Assembly: GCF_001412085.1 (NCBI RefSeq)
Contig: NZ_LKEV01000001.1
Location: 619,105-683,104, forward strand
Source: Corynebacterium lowii
GTDB taxonomy: Bacteria > Actinomycetota > Actinomycetes > Mycobacteriales > Mycobacteriaceae
Direction: 5' to 3'
DNA: 64,000 nucleotides
Position numbers and translations under genes: made by a program. Shown here one piece after another: positions 9,680 to 18,597 of the stretch (the stretch's first letter is position 1; each line of letters starts with the position of its first letter). The notes under the pieces were generated by a model. That model ran no database searches. It had not been told where the DNA came from and was given only the letters and a program-made list of their open reading frames with translations.

Positions 9680-10495
9680 GGGGGCGCACAGCACGCAGCG
9701 CGGGTGGGCTGCTAGCGCGCTGCGTTCCTCCATATCGCCGGGGCTATAGGGGGAGAGGCGCAGTACCTCGCCGGGCCTCAAGGTCATCGGGGCATGCCCC
9801 GGAGGCTCGGGTTGAACGCCCGCCAACCAAGCACCCAGGGCGCTCAACCGAGCCGCCGTGGCGTGGAGAACAGTGGCGGGGGAGCGGGCGGAATCCCGTT
9901 GGGCGAGCACGGGGAACCAGCGCGGGTCCTCCTCGTTGCGGTGCAGAACGTAGCACAGCGGGCAGGGGCCTGCTCCCCGGAGGCGTAAGGGGCCGATGAT
10001 CCCCTGGGCGTCGATAAGCAGGGCGGGCAGGAAGGTGGGGCAGTGCGCGAGGAGCAGCGGGCTGAGGTGGGCGTAGCGATCCGCGCAATCAATCACGAGC
10101 ACCGGGCCGCGCGCCTGAGCGAGGTCGCGCGCACCGAGGGCGTGGCGCACGGTGAGCCCGGATTGGCGGAGCAGGTCGGCGCTGAGCCGGGCTAAGGGGC
10201 TGCGCCCCACGATGGTCACCGGCCGACGCAGGTGGGAGGGCACACGCAGCACCCGATAGGCCAGCAGCTCGTGGAGGAGGGAGGCGGCGGCCAGGGGTGG
10301 CAACCCCGCCTCGCACAGGCGCGCGATGACCTCGGTGCGCGCTGTGGGCTGGCGCAATTCCCTCAGAGCCGTAGCGACGGCTCGGGCGTCGGGCACCTCG
10401 ATAATTCCGGCGCGCCGGGAATCCACCCCGCATTGCACGTGCCGTTCATCGCGCACCAACACCTGCGCGGCCTGGGCGAGTACCACCATATCCAT
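9653..10495 (-). CDS. cyclodehydratase/E1-like protein related to TOMM leader-binding proteins
   Basis: The protein is about 280 residues from the ATG at 10495; a start at 10552 would give 299. The N-terminal third resembles the winged-helix leader-binding part of TOMM cyclodehydratase partner proteins. The middle (PVTIVGRSPLARL) resembles the nucleotide-binding start of ThiF/E1 folds. Two CxxC pairs, CPLCYV in the second half and CVLCAP at the extreme C-terminus, look like the structural zinc site of these proteins. The later start is preferred because a GGGGGA ribosome site precedes it and it avoids overlap with the divergent gene at 10551. No YcaO, dehydrogenase or precursor peptide is visible nearby, so the substrate is unknown. 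The 3' end overlaps uvrD2. Confidence 0.6.
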   Translation of the reverse strand: MDMVVLAQAAQVLVRDERHVQCGVDSRRAGIIEVPDARAVATALRELRQPTARTEVIARLCEAGLPPLAAASLLHELLAYRVLRVPSHLRRPVTIVGRSPLARLSADLLRQSGLTVRHALGARDLAQARGPVLVIDCADRYAHLSPLLLAHCPTFLPALLIDAQGIIGPLRLRGAGPCPLCYVLHRNEEDPRWFPVLAQRDSARSPATVLHATAARLSALGAWLAGVQPEPPGHAPMTLRPGEVLRLSPYSPGDMEERSALAAHPRCVLCAPSAVGVQGF

Positions 10496-10550
10496 CGTTA
10501 ATCCCCCGTTTCTTCCCTCCACAGATACAGCATAGGTACACTTCCGTGGC

Positions 10551-11078
10551 ATGTCCGCTGCACAACCACAAAGCGCAGAAGAACCCGAGGTGGAGGTGAT
10601 TGCCTCGGCGCGGCGTCGGAAGTCCGTGCAGGCGCGCCTGGTCGATGGGCGGATTCAGGTGCGCGTGCCCGCCGCGATGAGTGCGGCGGATCGGGAGCAC
10701 GCGGTGGCGCAGGTGGTGGCCTCGTTGCGTCGCAAGATTTCCACCCGCGATAGCGCCGAGGAGCTAGAGCAGCGCGCCCGCAGGCTCAACGAGCAGTACT
10801 TGGAGGGGCGCGCCCGGGCCACCTCGGTGCGGTGGGTGAGCAATCAGAGGCACCGCTGGGGTTCCTGCACCGTGGGCACCGGGGAGATTCGGCTCAGCGA
10901 TCGGCTTCGGGAGGTGCCGGGCTATGTGCTCGACGCCGTGCTGATCCACGAACTCGTGCACACCTTCGTACCCGGCGGGCACAACGCGGAGTTCTACCGC
11001 TGGGCGGACCGCGCCCCCAAGGCCGAGCGCGCCAGAGGTTTCCTGGAAGCCTATCAACGCTATGGGGAGGGGCAATGA
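10551..11078 (+). CDS. YgjP/DUF45-type M48-like zinc metallopeptidase
   Basis: This 175-residue cytoplasmic protein has the zinc-protease signature HELVH (His133, Glu134, His137) followed by a third ligand His144 in GGHNAEFY. The upstream sequence NQRHRWGSC is the conserved core of the YgjP/DUF45 family, often annotated SprT-like or M48. The physiological substrate is not known. The gene starts with ATG, is divergent from the cyclodehydratase-like gene, and its TGA overlaps the ATG of mmuM (ATGA), indicating translational coupling. Confidence 0.85.
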   Translation: MSAAQPQSAEEPEVEVIASARRRKSVQARLVDGRIQVRVPAAMSAADREHAVAQVVASLRRKISTRDSAEELEQRARRLNEQYLEGRARATSVRWVSNQRHRWGSCTVGTGEIRLSDRLREVPGYVLDAVLIHELVHTFVPGGHNAEFYRWADRAPKAERARGFLEAYQRYGEGQ

Positions 11079-11983
11079 CCTTTCTGGAGCACCTGCGCGC
11101 CGCCGCAAAAACCGCTACCGCAGGAACCCCGCTGCTTCTCGACGGCGGCCTGGGCACCCACCTAGAGCAGCGCGGCCATGACATCAGCGGGGCGCTGTGG
11201 TCCGCCCAGATTTTGGAGGACAAGCCCGCCGAGGTGCGCGCCGCCCACGCCGATTTCTTCGCCGCCGGGGCGCAGATCGCCACCACTTGCTCCTATCAGG
11301 TGACCTTCGAGGGCTGCGGGCAGCGCACCCAGGACCTGCTGGAATGCAGCGTGCGTCTTGCCCGCGAGGCGGCCCGGCAGGCGGAAGAAGCCACGGGCGA
11401 ACCTCACTGGGTGGCGGCGTCGATAGGCCCCTATGGGGCCGGGCCGGGCGAGGGCACGGAGTACGACGGCGCCTATCGCAAGAGTGCGCGGGAACTGGCG
11501 CGCTGGCACGCACCCCGCGCGGAGATTCTGGCGGGCACCGGCCCTGACCTCCTCCTCGCGGAAACCATCCCCTCCCTTATCGAGGCCGAGGCCCTGGCGC
11601 GGGTGCTCTCTGACATGCCAGGCACCACCCCGGTGGCGGTGAGTTTCACGGTGTCAGGTGGCCGCCTGCGCGATGGGTCCAGCCTGCTCGACGCCACCCG
11701 CCTGGTGGAGCAGATTCCCACCCTGTGCGCGGTGGGGGTCAATTGTTGCAGCGCCGGGCAGGCCCGCCAGGCCCTCAACCTCCTGGCCCAGGAAACCACG
11801 GTGCCGCTGCTGGCCTACCCCAACTCCGGGGAACGCTGGGACGCCGCCGCCCGGCGCTGGGTATCCGCACCCCAGGAATCACCCTTGGCGCTTATCGACG
11901 CCCCCGTGGCCCTTCTCGGCGGCTGTTGCCGGGTAGGCCCTGGGGAGATCGCCCGGCTGGCGCAACAACGAGATAGTAGATAG
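11075..11983 (+). CDS. mmuM: homocysteine S-methyltransferase
   Basis: This 302-residue protein transfers a methyl group, usually from S-methylmethionine, to homocysteine to give methionine. The N-terminal DGGLGTHLE and the zinc-binding cysteines (Cys224/225 in VNCCSAG, Cys284 and Cys285 in GGCCRVGP) match the Pfam homocysteine S-methyltransferase family. The reading frame is open further upstream, but the ATG at 11075 overlaps the previous stop and gives the standard family length, so it is preferred. The 3' end runs 92 bases into the convergent permease gene. MmuM is often paired with an S-methylmethionine permease, which makes that neighbour a plausible partner. Confidence 0.9.
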   Translation: MTFLEHLRAAAKTATAGTPLLLDGGLGTHLEQRGHDISGALWSAQILEDKPAEVRAAHADFFAAGAQIATTCSYQVTFEGCGQRTQDLLECSVRLAREAARQAEEATGEPHWVAASIGPYGAGPGEGTEYDGAYRKSARELARWHAPRAEILAGTGPDLLLAETIPSLIEAEALARVLSDMPGTTPVAVSFTVSGGRLRDGSSLLDATRLVEQIPTLCAVGVNCCSAGQARQALNLLAQETTVPLLAYPNSGERWDAAARRWVSAPQESPLALIDAPVALLGGCCRVGPGEIARLAQQRDSR

Positions 11984-13336
11984 CCAGGCACAACACCACG
12001 AAGGGGACGCCGAAGAGGAGAGCGGCCACCTGATTGGGGTCGAAGGCCACGGCAACCAGGGAGACGAGGCAGGCGGCCAGAGTCAGGTAGGGCACCCAGG
12101 GATAGCCGGGGGCGCGGTAGGGGAGATCGGCCAGCGAGCCACCGGCGGCGAGGTAGGCGCGCCGGTAACTCAGGTGGGCCACCACAATAATGATCCACAC
12201 GGCCACCACGGCAAAGCCCGCGATGGAGACCAGGGCCAGGTACACCCCACCGGGGGAGAGCACGCTGTTGAACAGGGAGAAGAGCCCGCCCGCCAGGCTC
12301 ACCGCCACCGCCAGCAGGGGCACGCCCTTGGCGGTGGTGCGCCCAAAGGCGGCGGGTAATTGCCCCTTGTGCGCCAGGGAATAAAGCAGGCGCGAGCAGG
12401 CGTAGAGGCCGGAGTTCCCGGCCGAGAGCAGGGCGATGATGACCACGATGGCCATGAGGTCCGCGGCATAGGGGATACCGGCCTGCTCAAAGACCATCAC
12501 GAAGGGGCTGTTCTCCACCGTCTCTTCGGCAGCCTCCCCGTTGGGAGAATAGGGCAGCAGGGCCGCGACCACAAAGATCGCGCCGACGAAGAAGAGCAGC
12601 AGCCGCAGCAGTGTGGCGCGCAGGGCCCGTGGAATGGTGCGCTGTGGTTCGGCGGTTTCACCGGCGGTGATGGCGATGAGTTCGGTGCCGGAGAAGGCGT
12701 AGAACACCGCCAGGGTGGTCAGCGCCACACCGCTCAACCCGGTGGGAAAGAGGCCCTCGGGGGTGAGGAAGTTCCCCAGGAGCGGGGCGCCGGAATCGGG
12801 GGCGCGCCAGCCCAGAATCAGGGCGGCGCCGAGAACGATAAAGACGACGATGGTGGCCACCTTGACGGTGGAAAACCACGATTCCGCCTCCCCGAACCAG
12901 CGCACGGAATAGGCATTGAGCCCAAAGAGCGCGGCGGCAAAAAGGAGGCACCACACCCAGGTATCCACGCCGGGGAACCAGCGGCCCATAATGAGTGCGC
13001 TGGCGGTGAACTCCGAGGCCAGGGCCGCCACCCAACACAGCCAATACAACCAGGCGGTGACGAAGCCTGCGGCGGGCCCGATGGTCTTGTGCGCATAGGT
13101 GGCAAAGCCCCGGAATCGGGGAAGGCCACGGCCAATTCCCCCAGGCTTGCCATGACCATCCACGCCACGGCCGCGCCAATGAGATAGGCCAGCACCGCTC
13201 CCAGCGGCCCGGCCTGGGCGATGGTGTAGCTGGAACTGACGAAGAGCCCGGAGCCGATCACTCCGCCCAGGGCGATCATCATGAGGTGCCGGGAGCGGAG
13301 AGCGCGCTGCACGCCCTGGGATTCCTGAGCCGTCAT
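11892..13336 (-). pseudogene. APC-family amino acid permease, frameshifted (possible S-methylmethionine/amino acid transporter)
   Basis: Two overlapping minus-strand frames together encode a normal permease of about 481 residues. The N-terminal frame (from 13336) has the APC start, with [12 protein letters not shown] and the following helices. It runs off near 13,105-13,112, where the homologous sequence should read [12 protein letters not shown]. The rest ([12 protein letters not shown] onward, about ten more membrane helices) continues in another frame to 11892. The total length, 1445 bases, is one short of a multiple of three, so a single-base deletion explains it. It may be a real mutation or a base-calling error. 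Its position tail-to-tail with mmuM hints at sulphur amino acid uptake. Confidence 0.75.
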
Positions 13337-13366
13337 GTGCAGTGAGACTAGCCCAGGGGCGAGATA

Positions 13367-14770
13367 TTACTGGGAACCGTCCTCCCCTTTATTTTCATCC
13401 TCGCTCTGGGAATCATCCTGGGAGTCCCCCTTGGAGTCCTCCGCCAGGCGCTTTTCCAGCTCCTCAATCTCGCTGATGGGGTCAAAGCCGTGCACGCCGC
13501 CCTCATCGAGTAGGCCGTCGATGAACTCGGCGGAGTTATCCAGGTCCTCGGCGGTGGGGAGGAAGTCCGGGTGATCCCACACGGCGTCGCGCCGCTCCAC
13601 GCCCACGGCCGTATCCACGCGCCGCCACAGTTCCATCGCCTCGGCCACCTTGGGGGCGGAGAACTCGATGCCCACCACCTTGGCAAAGGCCTGTTCGGCA
13701 GAGCCCCCGGTGGCGCGGCGGCGTCGCCACGCCTCATTCATCGCGGCGGTGGAGGGGATGCGCTCGCCCATCGCCTGAGTGACCACGTATTCCACCCAGC
13801 CCTCCACCAGGGCCAGCAGGGTTTCCAGGCGGGACACCGCACCCGCGTTGCGGGAGCTGATCTTGGGGCTCATGTCCATGTTTTGCAGTTGCTGCATGGC
13901 CTCCTGGATGGCCTGGGGATCGCCCGAATCCAGGTTCAGGCCGCGGGCGGCCTCCTCGATGTGGGAGGTATCAATCACCAGGCCTTGAGCGTATTCCTCC
14001 ACGGAGGAAACCAGGCGTTCCACCAGCCAGGGCACGTGGTGGAAGAGGCGCTGGCGGGCCACCTCTCGGGCGCAGATGTATACCAGCACCTCCTGGTGCG
14101 GCACGTTGAGATCCTTGGCCACCCGCTCGATGGTGGTGGGCAGAATCGCGGTGACCCCGGCGGGAGCCACGGGCATGCCGAAGTCCGAGCCGGTGAGCGC
14201 CTGCCCGGCGAGGTCGCCCAGGGCGTGCCCGAGTTGCATGCCAAAGTTCATGCCGGACATCTGCTTCATCATCTGGCTCATCGGCCCCATCATCTGCCGG
14301 GCCTCCTCGGGCAGGGAATCCAGCTGTGCCTGGTTCATGTTCTCCGCCACGGGGGTGACCATGCGCTTCCACATGGGCATGGTCTTATCCAGCCAATCCT
14401 CGGGTGTCCACGAGGCCACCGAATTATGCGCCTCGGGCAGCGCGGTGGCGTCGCCAAGCCATAGTTCGGCCAGGCGCACGGATTCCGCCACGGCCTCGGC
14501 TTCTTTCTTGGGAATGTCCTGGGTATTGCCGCCTAATTGCTGGCGGGCAATGCGCTGGGCGAGGTCATAATTAACGGGCCCGGCCCCCTCCGGTGAGTTC
14601 ATGGAGGAACCCATGCCGGAGAGCATTTGCCCAAACTGATTCAAAATATCGCCCAGGCCGCCGCCGCTAAAGCCGAAGGCCCCAAAGGGCTGCTCCCCGC
14701 GCCGCTTATTTTCATCGTCATCGTCGCCGTTGTTATTGCCGAAGGAAAAACCAAAGCCGCCGTTATTCAT
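13367..14770 (-). CDS. DUF2342-family zinc-dependent metalloprotease-like protein
   Basis: This 467-residue protein has a Gly/Asn/Asp-rich N-terminus (FGNNNGDDDD), a Gly-Met-rich stretch, and the family core QEVLVYICAREVARQRLFHHVPWL. Corynebacteria and mycobacteria carry this family next to the PDZ-Lon protease gene, as here (the Rv3195/Rv3194c arrangement). The HEXXH-like site reads REVARQ in this protein, so catalytic activity is uncertain. The C-terminus is highly acidic (SQDDSQSEDENKGED). It is divergent from the PDZ-Lon gene, with about 80 bases between starts. Confidence 0.8.
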   Translation of the reverse strand: MNNGGFGFSFGNNNGDDDDENKRRGEQPFGAFGFSGGGLGDILNQFGQMLSGMGSSMNSPEGAGPVNYDLAQRIARQQLGGNTQDIPKKEAEAVAESVRLAELWLGDATALPEAHNSVASWTPEDWLDKTMPMWKRMVTPVAENMNQAQLDSLPEEARQMMGPMSQMMKQMSGMNFGMQLGHALGDLAGQALTGSDFGMPVAPAGVTAILPTTIERVAKDLNVPHQEVLVYICAREVARQRLFHHVPWLVERLVSSVEEYAQGLVIDTSHIEEAARGLNLDSGDPQAIQEAMQQLQNMDMSPKISSRNAGAVSRLETLLALVEGWVEYVVTQAMGERIPSTAAMNEAWRRRRATGGSAEQAFAKVVGIEFSAPKVAEAMELWRRVDTAVGVERRDAVWDHPDFLPTAEDLDNSAEFIDGLLDEGGVHGFDPISEIEELEKRLAEDSKGDSQDDSQSEDENKGEDGSQ

Positions 14771-14851
14771 AGCACCAACCTACCGGCGATCTGAGGGGTT
14801 GAGCCATCGAATATGCAACGCTGAGAGCGAACACGGGTAGCCTAATGCGAT

Positions 14852-15913
14852 GTGAACCGCCGAATCCGAACCGTCGCCTGGGGAGCGCTGCCCGTTGTGG
14901 CGCTCGCCGTGCTCGTATCCACCGACCATATTCCCGGCACGAATATCGCCCTGACCGTGCCCTATGCCGCAGAGGGCACGGGGCCGAGCGTGGATACTTT
15001 GGGGCAGGTTGAGGGCACCGACGTCGTTGAGGTGGAGGGGGCGCAGACCTATCCCACCACCGGGCAGCTGAATATGACCACGGTGTCCGTGCGCAGCAAT
15101 ATGACTTTGGCGCAGGCCACCGCGCGCTGGCTTTTCACCGATGATTCCCTGGTGCCCATCGAGCAGATTTTCCCCCCGGGAAGCACCCCGGAACAGGTCA
15201 AGGAGGCTAATGCGGTGGCCTTCAATACCTCCGAGGCCAGCGCCACGGTGGCGGCGTTAAATCACCTGGGCCGTCCCCTGCACGTGACGGTGGCGGGCAC
15301 CATTGAGGACACCCCGGCAGCCGAGCACCTACGAGAAGGCGATGTGATTACGGCGGTGGACGGCACGCCGGTGGATAAGCCGGGCCAGGTACGCGATCTC
15401 ATCGGGGAGCGCGCGCCGGGGGATGAGATAACCCTGGCGGTGAGCCGCGAGGGGCATTTGGCCGACGTCGCGGTGCAGCTGGGGGAGGACCCGCAGGATT
15501 CGCAGCGCCCGCGCCTGGGGGTGCTCATGGGGTCGGAATCGGCCGATGGGGTGAGCGTGGATTATCACCTCAGCGATATTGGTGGCCCCTCGGCCGGCAT
15601 GATTTTCTCCCTGGCCGTGGTGGATAAACTCACCGAAGGGGAACTCACTGGCGGCAAGTTTGTGGCGGGCACGGGCACTATTGCCGAGGACGGCACAGTG
15701 GGGCCGATCGGCGGAATTAAGCACAAGGTGCGCGCGGCGGCGGATTTGGGGGCGGAGCTTTTCTTGGCCCCGGAGGCTAATTGTCAGGAAGCGTTGACGG
15801 GCCTGCCGGAGGGCGGGGATACCGTGCTTGCCTCGGTGAATACCTTGGATGATGCCATCACGGCGATGTCGGATTTTGCCGCCGGGCGCGAGATAAAAAC
15901 CTGCGGTAATTAG
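14852..15913 (+). CDS. membrane-anchored PDZ-Lon (S16) serine protease, YlbL type
   Basis: This 353-residue protein has one N-terminal membrane anchor (VAWGALPVVALAVLVS), an extracytoplasmic PDZ domain at about residues 130-215 (LREGDVITAVDGTPV), and a Lon-type protease domain. The Ser-Lys dyad is visible: Ser247 in GGPSAG and Lys290 in GGIKHK. This is the YlbL/Rv3194c family. The start is GTG at 14852. The shared position next to the DUF2342 gene is conserved in actinobacteria, but the substrate is unknown. Confidence 0.88.
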   Translation: MNRRIRTVAWGALPVVALAVLVSTDHIPGTNIALTVPYAAEGTGPSVDTLGQVEGTDVVEVEGAQTYPTTGQLNMTTVSVRSNMTLAQATARWLFTDDSLVPIEQIFPPGSTPEQVKEANAVAFNTSEASATVAALNHLGRPLHVTVAGTIEDTPAAEHLREGDVITAVDGTPVDKPGQVRDLIGERAPGDEITLAVSREGHLADVAVQLGEDPQDSQRPRLGVLMGSESADGVSVDYHLSDIGGPSAGMIFSLAVVDKLTEGELTGGKFVAGTGTIAEDGTVGPIGGIKHKVRAAADLGAELFLAPEANCQEALTGLPEGGDTVLASVNTLDDAITAMSDFAAGREIKTCGN

Positions 15914-15977
15914 TCCTGCGGTAATTAGATATGGCAACTATTTGTGGCAATGAGTGGAAAGTCCTGTAGATAAGGCA

Positions 15978-16006
15978 TTGTGATTTATGGTGGGGTGGGC
16001 TACATT
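15978..16006 (+). promoter_or_regulatory. promoter for a leaderless secreted protease mRNA
   Basis: TTGTGA at 15978-15983 and TACATT at 16001-16006 are separated by exactly 17 bases. The GTG start at 16013 lies 7 bases after the -10 hexamer, where transcription should begin. This fixes the start of the downstream protease and predicts a leaderless transcript. Confidence 0.6.
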
Positions 16007-16012
16007 AGCCGG

Positions 16013-16687
16013 GTGAAAAATATGAAAAAGACTTTTGCCGCCGCCGCTGCGGCCCTGGCGCTGGCGGTATCTACCGCTCCCACCTCCGGTGCCATCGAAG
16101 GCGGCCATGACGCGATTGCTACGCCGTGGTCCGCCAAGATACTGGTGAAGGGCCTGTGCAGCGGTTCCGTGATCGCCCCGAACTGGATTCTTACCGCCCA
16201 GCACTGCGTGGGAGATTATCAGGCGGGTACCGTGCGCATCGGGGAGCGCGCGGAGCAGAGCTTTTCCGTGGATCGAGTGGTGGTGGACCCCGGCGGCAGT
16301 GATGTGGCCCTCGTGCACACCGCGCAGCCCATGCCGGTGATCCCGGCGGCGCTTTCCACCGTGGAACCGGTGCGGGGGCAATTCAGCCAGACGTCCGGGT
16401 GGGGCGCGGGGCGTTTCCCCATGCAGCAGGGTAGCGCGCGAGTAGAGGGACGCTATACCGATAACGCACGCGGCGGGGCTTCGATGTTCGTCACTCGTGG
16501 GGTGGAGGGAAACCAGGAGCCGGGTGATTCCGGAGGCCCCTTCCACATGGGACCGATGGTCTTTGGCGTGCTTTCCTCGGTGGGAGCCAAGGACGACGAG
16601 GGGCACGTTGGGGCTAATTACACCTCCGTTGCTCCGCTGCTGCCCTGGGTTTATAGCACGATCGCTCCCGTAACTGGTTCCGTTTAA
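16013..16687 (+). CDS. secreted trypsin-like serine protease
   Basis: This is a chymotrypsin-fold protease of 224 residues. A signal peptide (MKKTF followed by an Ala-rich core, ending near TSGA) precedes a mature start IEGGHDA. The catalytic triad is His64 (TAQHC), Asp97 (GSDVALV) and Ser173 (GDSGGP). The open frame extends to 15980, but the GTG at 16013 is chosen because a well-spaced promoter puts the transcription start on it; the ATG at 16022 also fits the signal peptide. Similar small secreted proteases are common in corynebacteria, and their targets are mostly unknown. Confidence 0.85.
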   Translation: MKNMKKTFAAAAAALALAVSTAPTSGAIEGGHDAIATPWSAKILVKGLCSGSVIAPNWILTAQHCVGDYQAGTVRIGERAEQSFSVDRVVVDPGGSDVALVHTAQPMPVIPAALSTVEPVRGQFSQTSGWGAGRFPMQQGSARVEGRYTDNARGGASMFVTRGVEGNQEPGDSGGPFHMGPMVFGVLSSVGAKDDEGHVGANYTSVAPLLPWVYSTIAPVTGSV

Positions 16688-16756
16688 TTCTGACTTTGCT
16701 TGAATGTGCCCGGGTCGTCGCCACGCGGGTGTGGGGCAGGCGTAGCCTGAGTTCTT

Positions 16757-17191
16757 ATGACGATGAAATTGCCATCATTCCTTCGGCCCCGCCGCCAGCC
16801 CACCCGCTCTCAGAAGGGCACCCGTATTCTTTTGGGTGCCTTCATGTCCTACGCCGGTTTTTCGCACCTCACCTTCCACCGCAAGGACTTCCAGGATCAG
16901 GTGCCGCCGTGGTTCCCGGCTGATCCCGACGCCGTGGTGATCGGCTCCGGCATCGCGGAAATGGGCCTGGGCGCCGCGCTGCTGGGGCTGCCCAAGCACC
17001 ACCGTCTCACCGGCTTGGCTCTGGCGGCCTTCTACGTGCTCATTTTCCCCGGCAACGTGGCTCAGTACGTGGAGCGCCGCGATTCCTTCGGGCTCGATAC
17101 CGACGCCAAGCGCAGGGCTCGGCTCTTCGGCCAAATCCCGCTCATCGCCGCCGCGCTGTGGGCTGCGGGGCTCCCGGAGCGTCGGCGCTAG
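16757..17191 (+). CDS. DoxX-family membrane protein
   Basis: This 144-residue protein has four predicted membrane segments (near residues 22-38, 58-78, 84-102 and 122-140) after a basic N-terminus. The pattern of RILLGAFMSYAGFSHLTF and GIAEMGLGAALL matches the DoxX family of small membrane proteins, some linked to redox or thiol stress. No redox cysteine is present. Its TAG stop shares the four bases CTAG (17188-17191) with the stop of the convergent lipoprotein gene. Confidence 0.75.
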   Translation: MTMKLPSFLRPRRQPTRSQKGTRILLGAFMSYAGFSHLTFHRKDFQDQVPPWFPADPDAVVIGSGIAEMGLGAALLGLPKHHRLTGLALAAFYVLIFPGNVAQYVERRDSFGLDTDAKRRARLFGQIPLIAAALWAAGLPERRR

Positions 17192-17820
17192 TCCTTCTCG
17201 GGGCTTTCCGACGCCCCCTCGGCCGCAGCGGAGGTCGTTCCCGCGGCGGTACTAGTGCTGGGGGTGGCGCTCGTGGGGGACTCCTCGGCGTCGGCAAGCC
17301 CCAGCTCAACGATGCGCTTTTCGGGGTCCACCTTGTCGGAGGAGACCAGTTGCTGCATCACCAGGCCCTTTTTGTTATCCACCACGGTGATAACGGCGGA
17401 GGTACCCAGGGTGGACCACCCCACCACCATGTCCCCGGTATCGCGCATCACGTGAGAACTGCGCAATTGCGTGAGTTGCTGGGTGCTGGAGGTGGCCTTG
17501 GCGGAGGAGTCGTAGAACTGGAACTGGCCCACCTCGGAGCCGGAACACTCGTGGGAACCCTCTAGCCCGTTCGGGGTGCAGGAATCGAACTTCTCAAAGA
17601 GATCTTTGGGGGCCAGGGAAGAATAGGTGGCGGCCACCTGCTCTACCTCCGTGGCTCCCTTGGTTTCGCTGGGAGTAGTGCTCGTGGAGGAGTCGGCGGC
17701 CTGCGTGCTTTCTGCTTCGGCTTCTTCTGCTGGCTGCGTGGTACCGGAAGAGCAGGCGCTTAAGCCGAGCCCTGCGGCAAAGAGGAGGGGAAGGGCCTTC
17801 CACTGGTTGCTGCTGCGCAC
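17188..17820 (-). CDS. secreted lipoprotein of unknown function
   Basis: This 210-residue protein has a lipoprotein signal peptide with lipobox LSAC (Cys23). A low-complexity Thr/Ser/Glu linker follows, then a globular domain with a cysteine pair (SCTPNGLEGSHEC), and a Thr/Ser/Ala-rich tail. The frame is open upstream, but the GTG at 17820 sits after a good AAGGAGA site and puts the signal peptide at the N-terminus, so it is preferred. I do not recognise the domain. Confidence 0.7.
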   Translation of the reverse strand: MRSSNQWKALPLLFAAGLGLSACSSGTTQPAEEAEAESTQAADSSTSTTPSETKGATEVEQVAATYSSLAPKDLFEKFDSCTPNGLEGSHECSGSEVGQFQFYDSSAKATSSTQQLTQLRSSHVMRDTGDMVVGWSTLGTSAVITVVDNKKGLVMQQLVSSDKVDPEKRIVELGLADAEESPTSATPSTSTAAGTTSAAAEGASESPEKD

Positions 17821-17872
17821 GGCTGTGTTCTCCTTATGCTCCTGTTTTCTTGGCACGGCGACGGTTCTTATC

Positions 17873-18394
17873 TTAGACATCGAAGGCCGTGGGGTCTTGC
17901 TCCAGCCCGTAGCGTAGGGCCACAATCACCTCGGGGGCTACGGCATCGCCTCCGCGCAGCTCCACCTCATCCTGGGCGAAGCTCCCGGCGGCCTCCATCT
18001 CCTCCTCGGAGGGGCGGCGCTGCACCAGGGTTAGTTCCTCCCCGCTGCGCAGAACCCCAGAAAAAAGCCGCGCCTGCTGGGGCAGGGCTTGCTCGCCCTC
18101 GGAGGTATCGCGGAAGCGAATCTCCTGGGCCAGAATTACGCCCTCTACCTGGGGCGGCCAGGCGATGCGGGAGAGATAATCCGCCAATTCCGGGGAGCCG
18201 GGGGCGAGGTCGGGGAGGGAATCTTGCACCACGAGGGTCAGCGCCGCGCCCTCGGAATCATCCACGTGCTCGGGGATGTATTCGCTGGGTACCAGCCCAA
18301 AAAGCGTGGGGGAGGCATCCCATCCCTCGGCGTGGATGAAGTCTACGGCCTCCATCATGGCGCGGTTGAGTGCTTGCTGGGCTTTGGCGGGCAT
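17873..18394 (-). CDS. PPA1309-family cytoplasmic protein
   Basis: This 173-residue acidic protein has the features of the actinobacterial PPA1309 family: an N-terminal ALNRAMMEAVDFIHAEGWD, a central LSRIAWPPQVEGVILAQEI and a C-terminal ALRYGLEQDPTAFDV. The function is unknown. The family is usually found beside the UPF0182 gene, as here, where the two are divergent with a 203-base spacer. It has no membrane segment or signal peptide. Confidence 0.75.
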   Translation of the reverse strand: MPAKAQQALNRAMMEAVDFIHAEGWDASPTLFGLVPSEYIPEHVDDSEGAALTLVVQDSLPDLAPGSPELADYLSRIAWPPQVEGVILAQEIRFRDTSEGEQALPQQARLFSGVLRSGEELTLVQRRPSEEEMEAAGSFAQDEVELRGGDAVAPEVIVALRYGLEQDPTAFDV

Positions 18395-18597
18395 GGGTTT
18401 CCTTCTTTGGCTTTTCGACGTCGGGTGCTACAGGTGGGCTGCTGCCGCTGTTGCTGTGATGTCGGGCGGCGTCGGCTGCATTTGTCGATGGGGCCGCGTG
18501 TGGTCAGTTATCCCTCTGCTTCCGTATGGTAGGGGAATACGCTTATATCGCGTAATACACGCTGTCATCGGCATACATATATGGTAAGGAGCCCACG

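Noticed and set aside
12360..13187. A 275-codon plus-strand frame rich in Gly, His and Glu
   Set aside because: It is the antisense shadow of the amino-acid permease, whose membrane helices and family motifs are clear on the other strand.
13571..14464. A 297-codon plus-strand frame rich in His and Gly
   Set aside because: It is antisense to the DUF2342 gene, which has the family core sequence.
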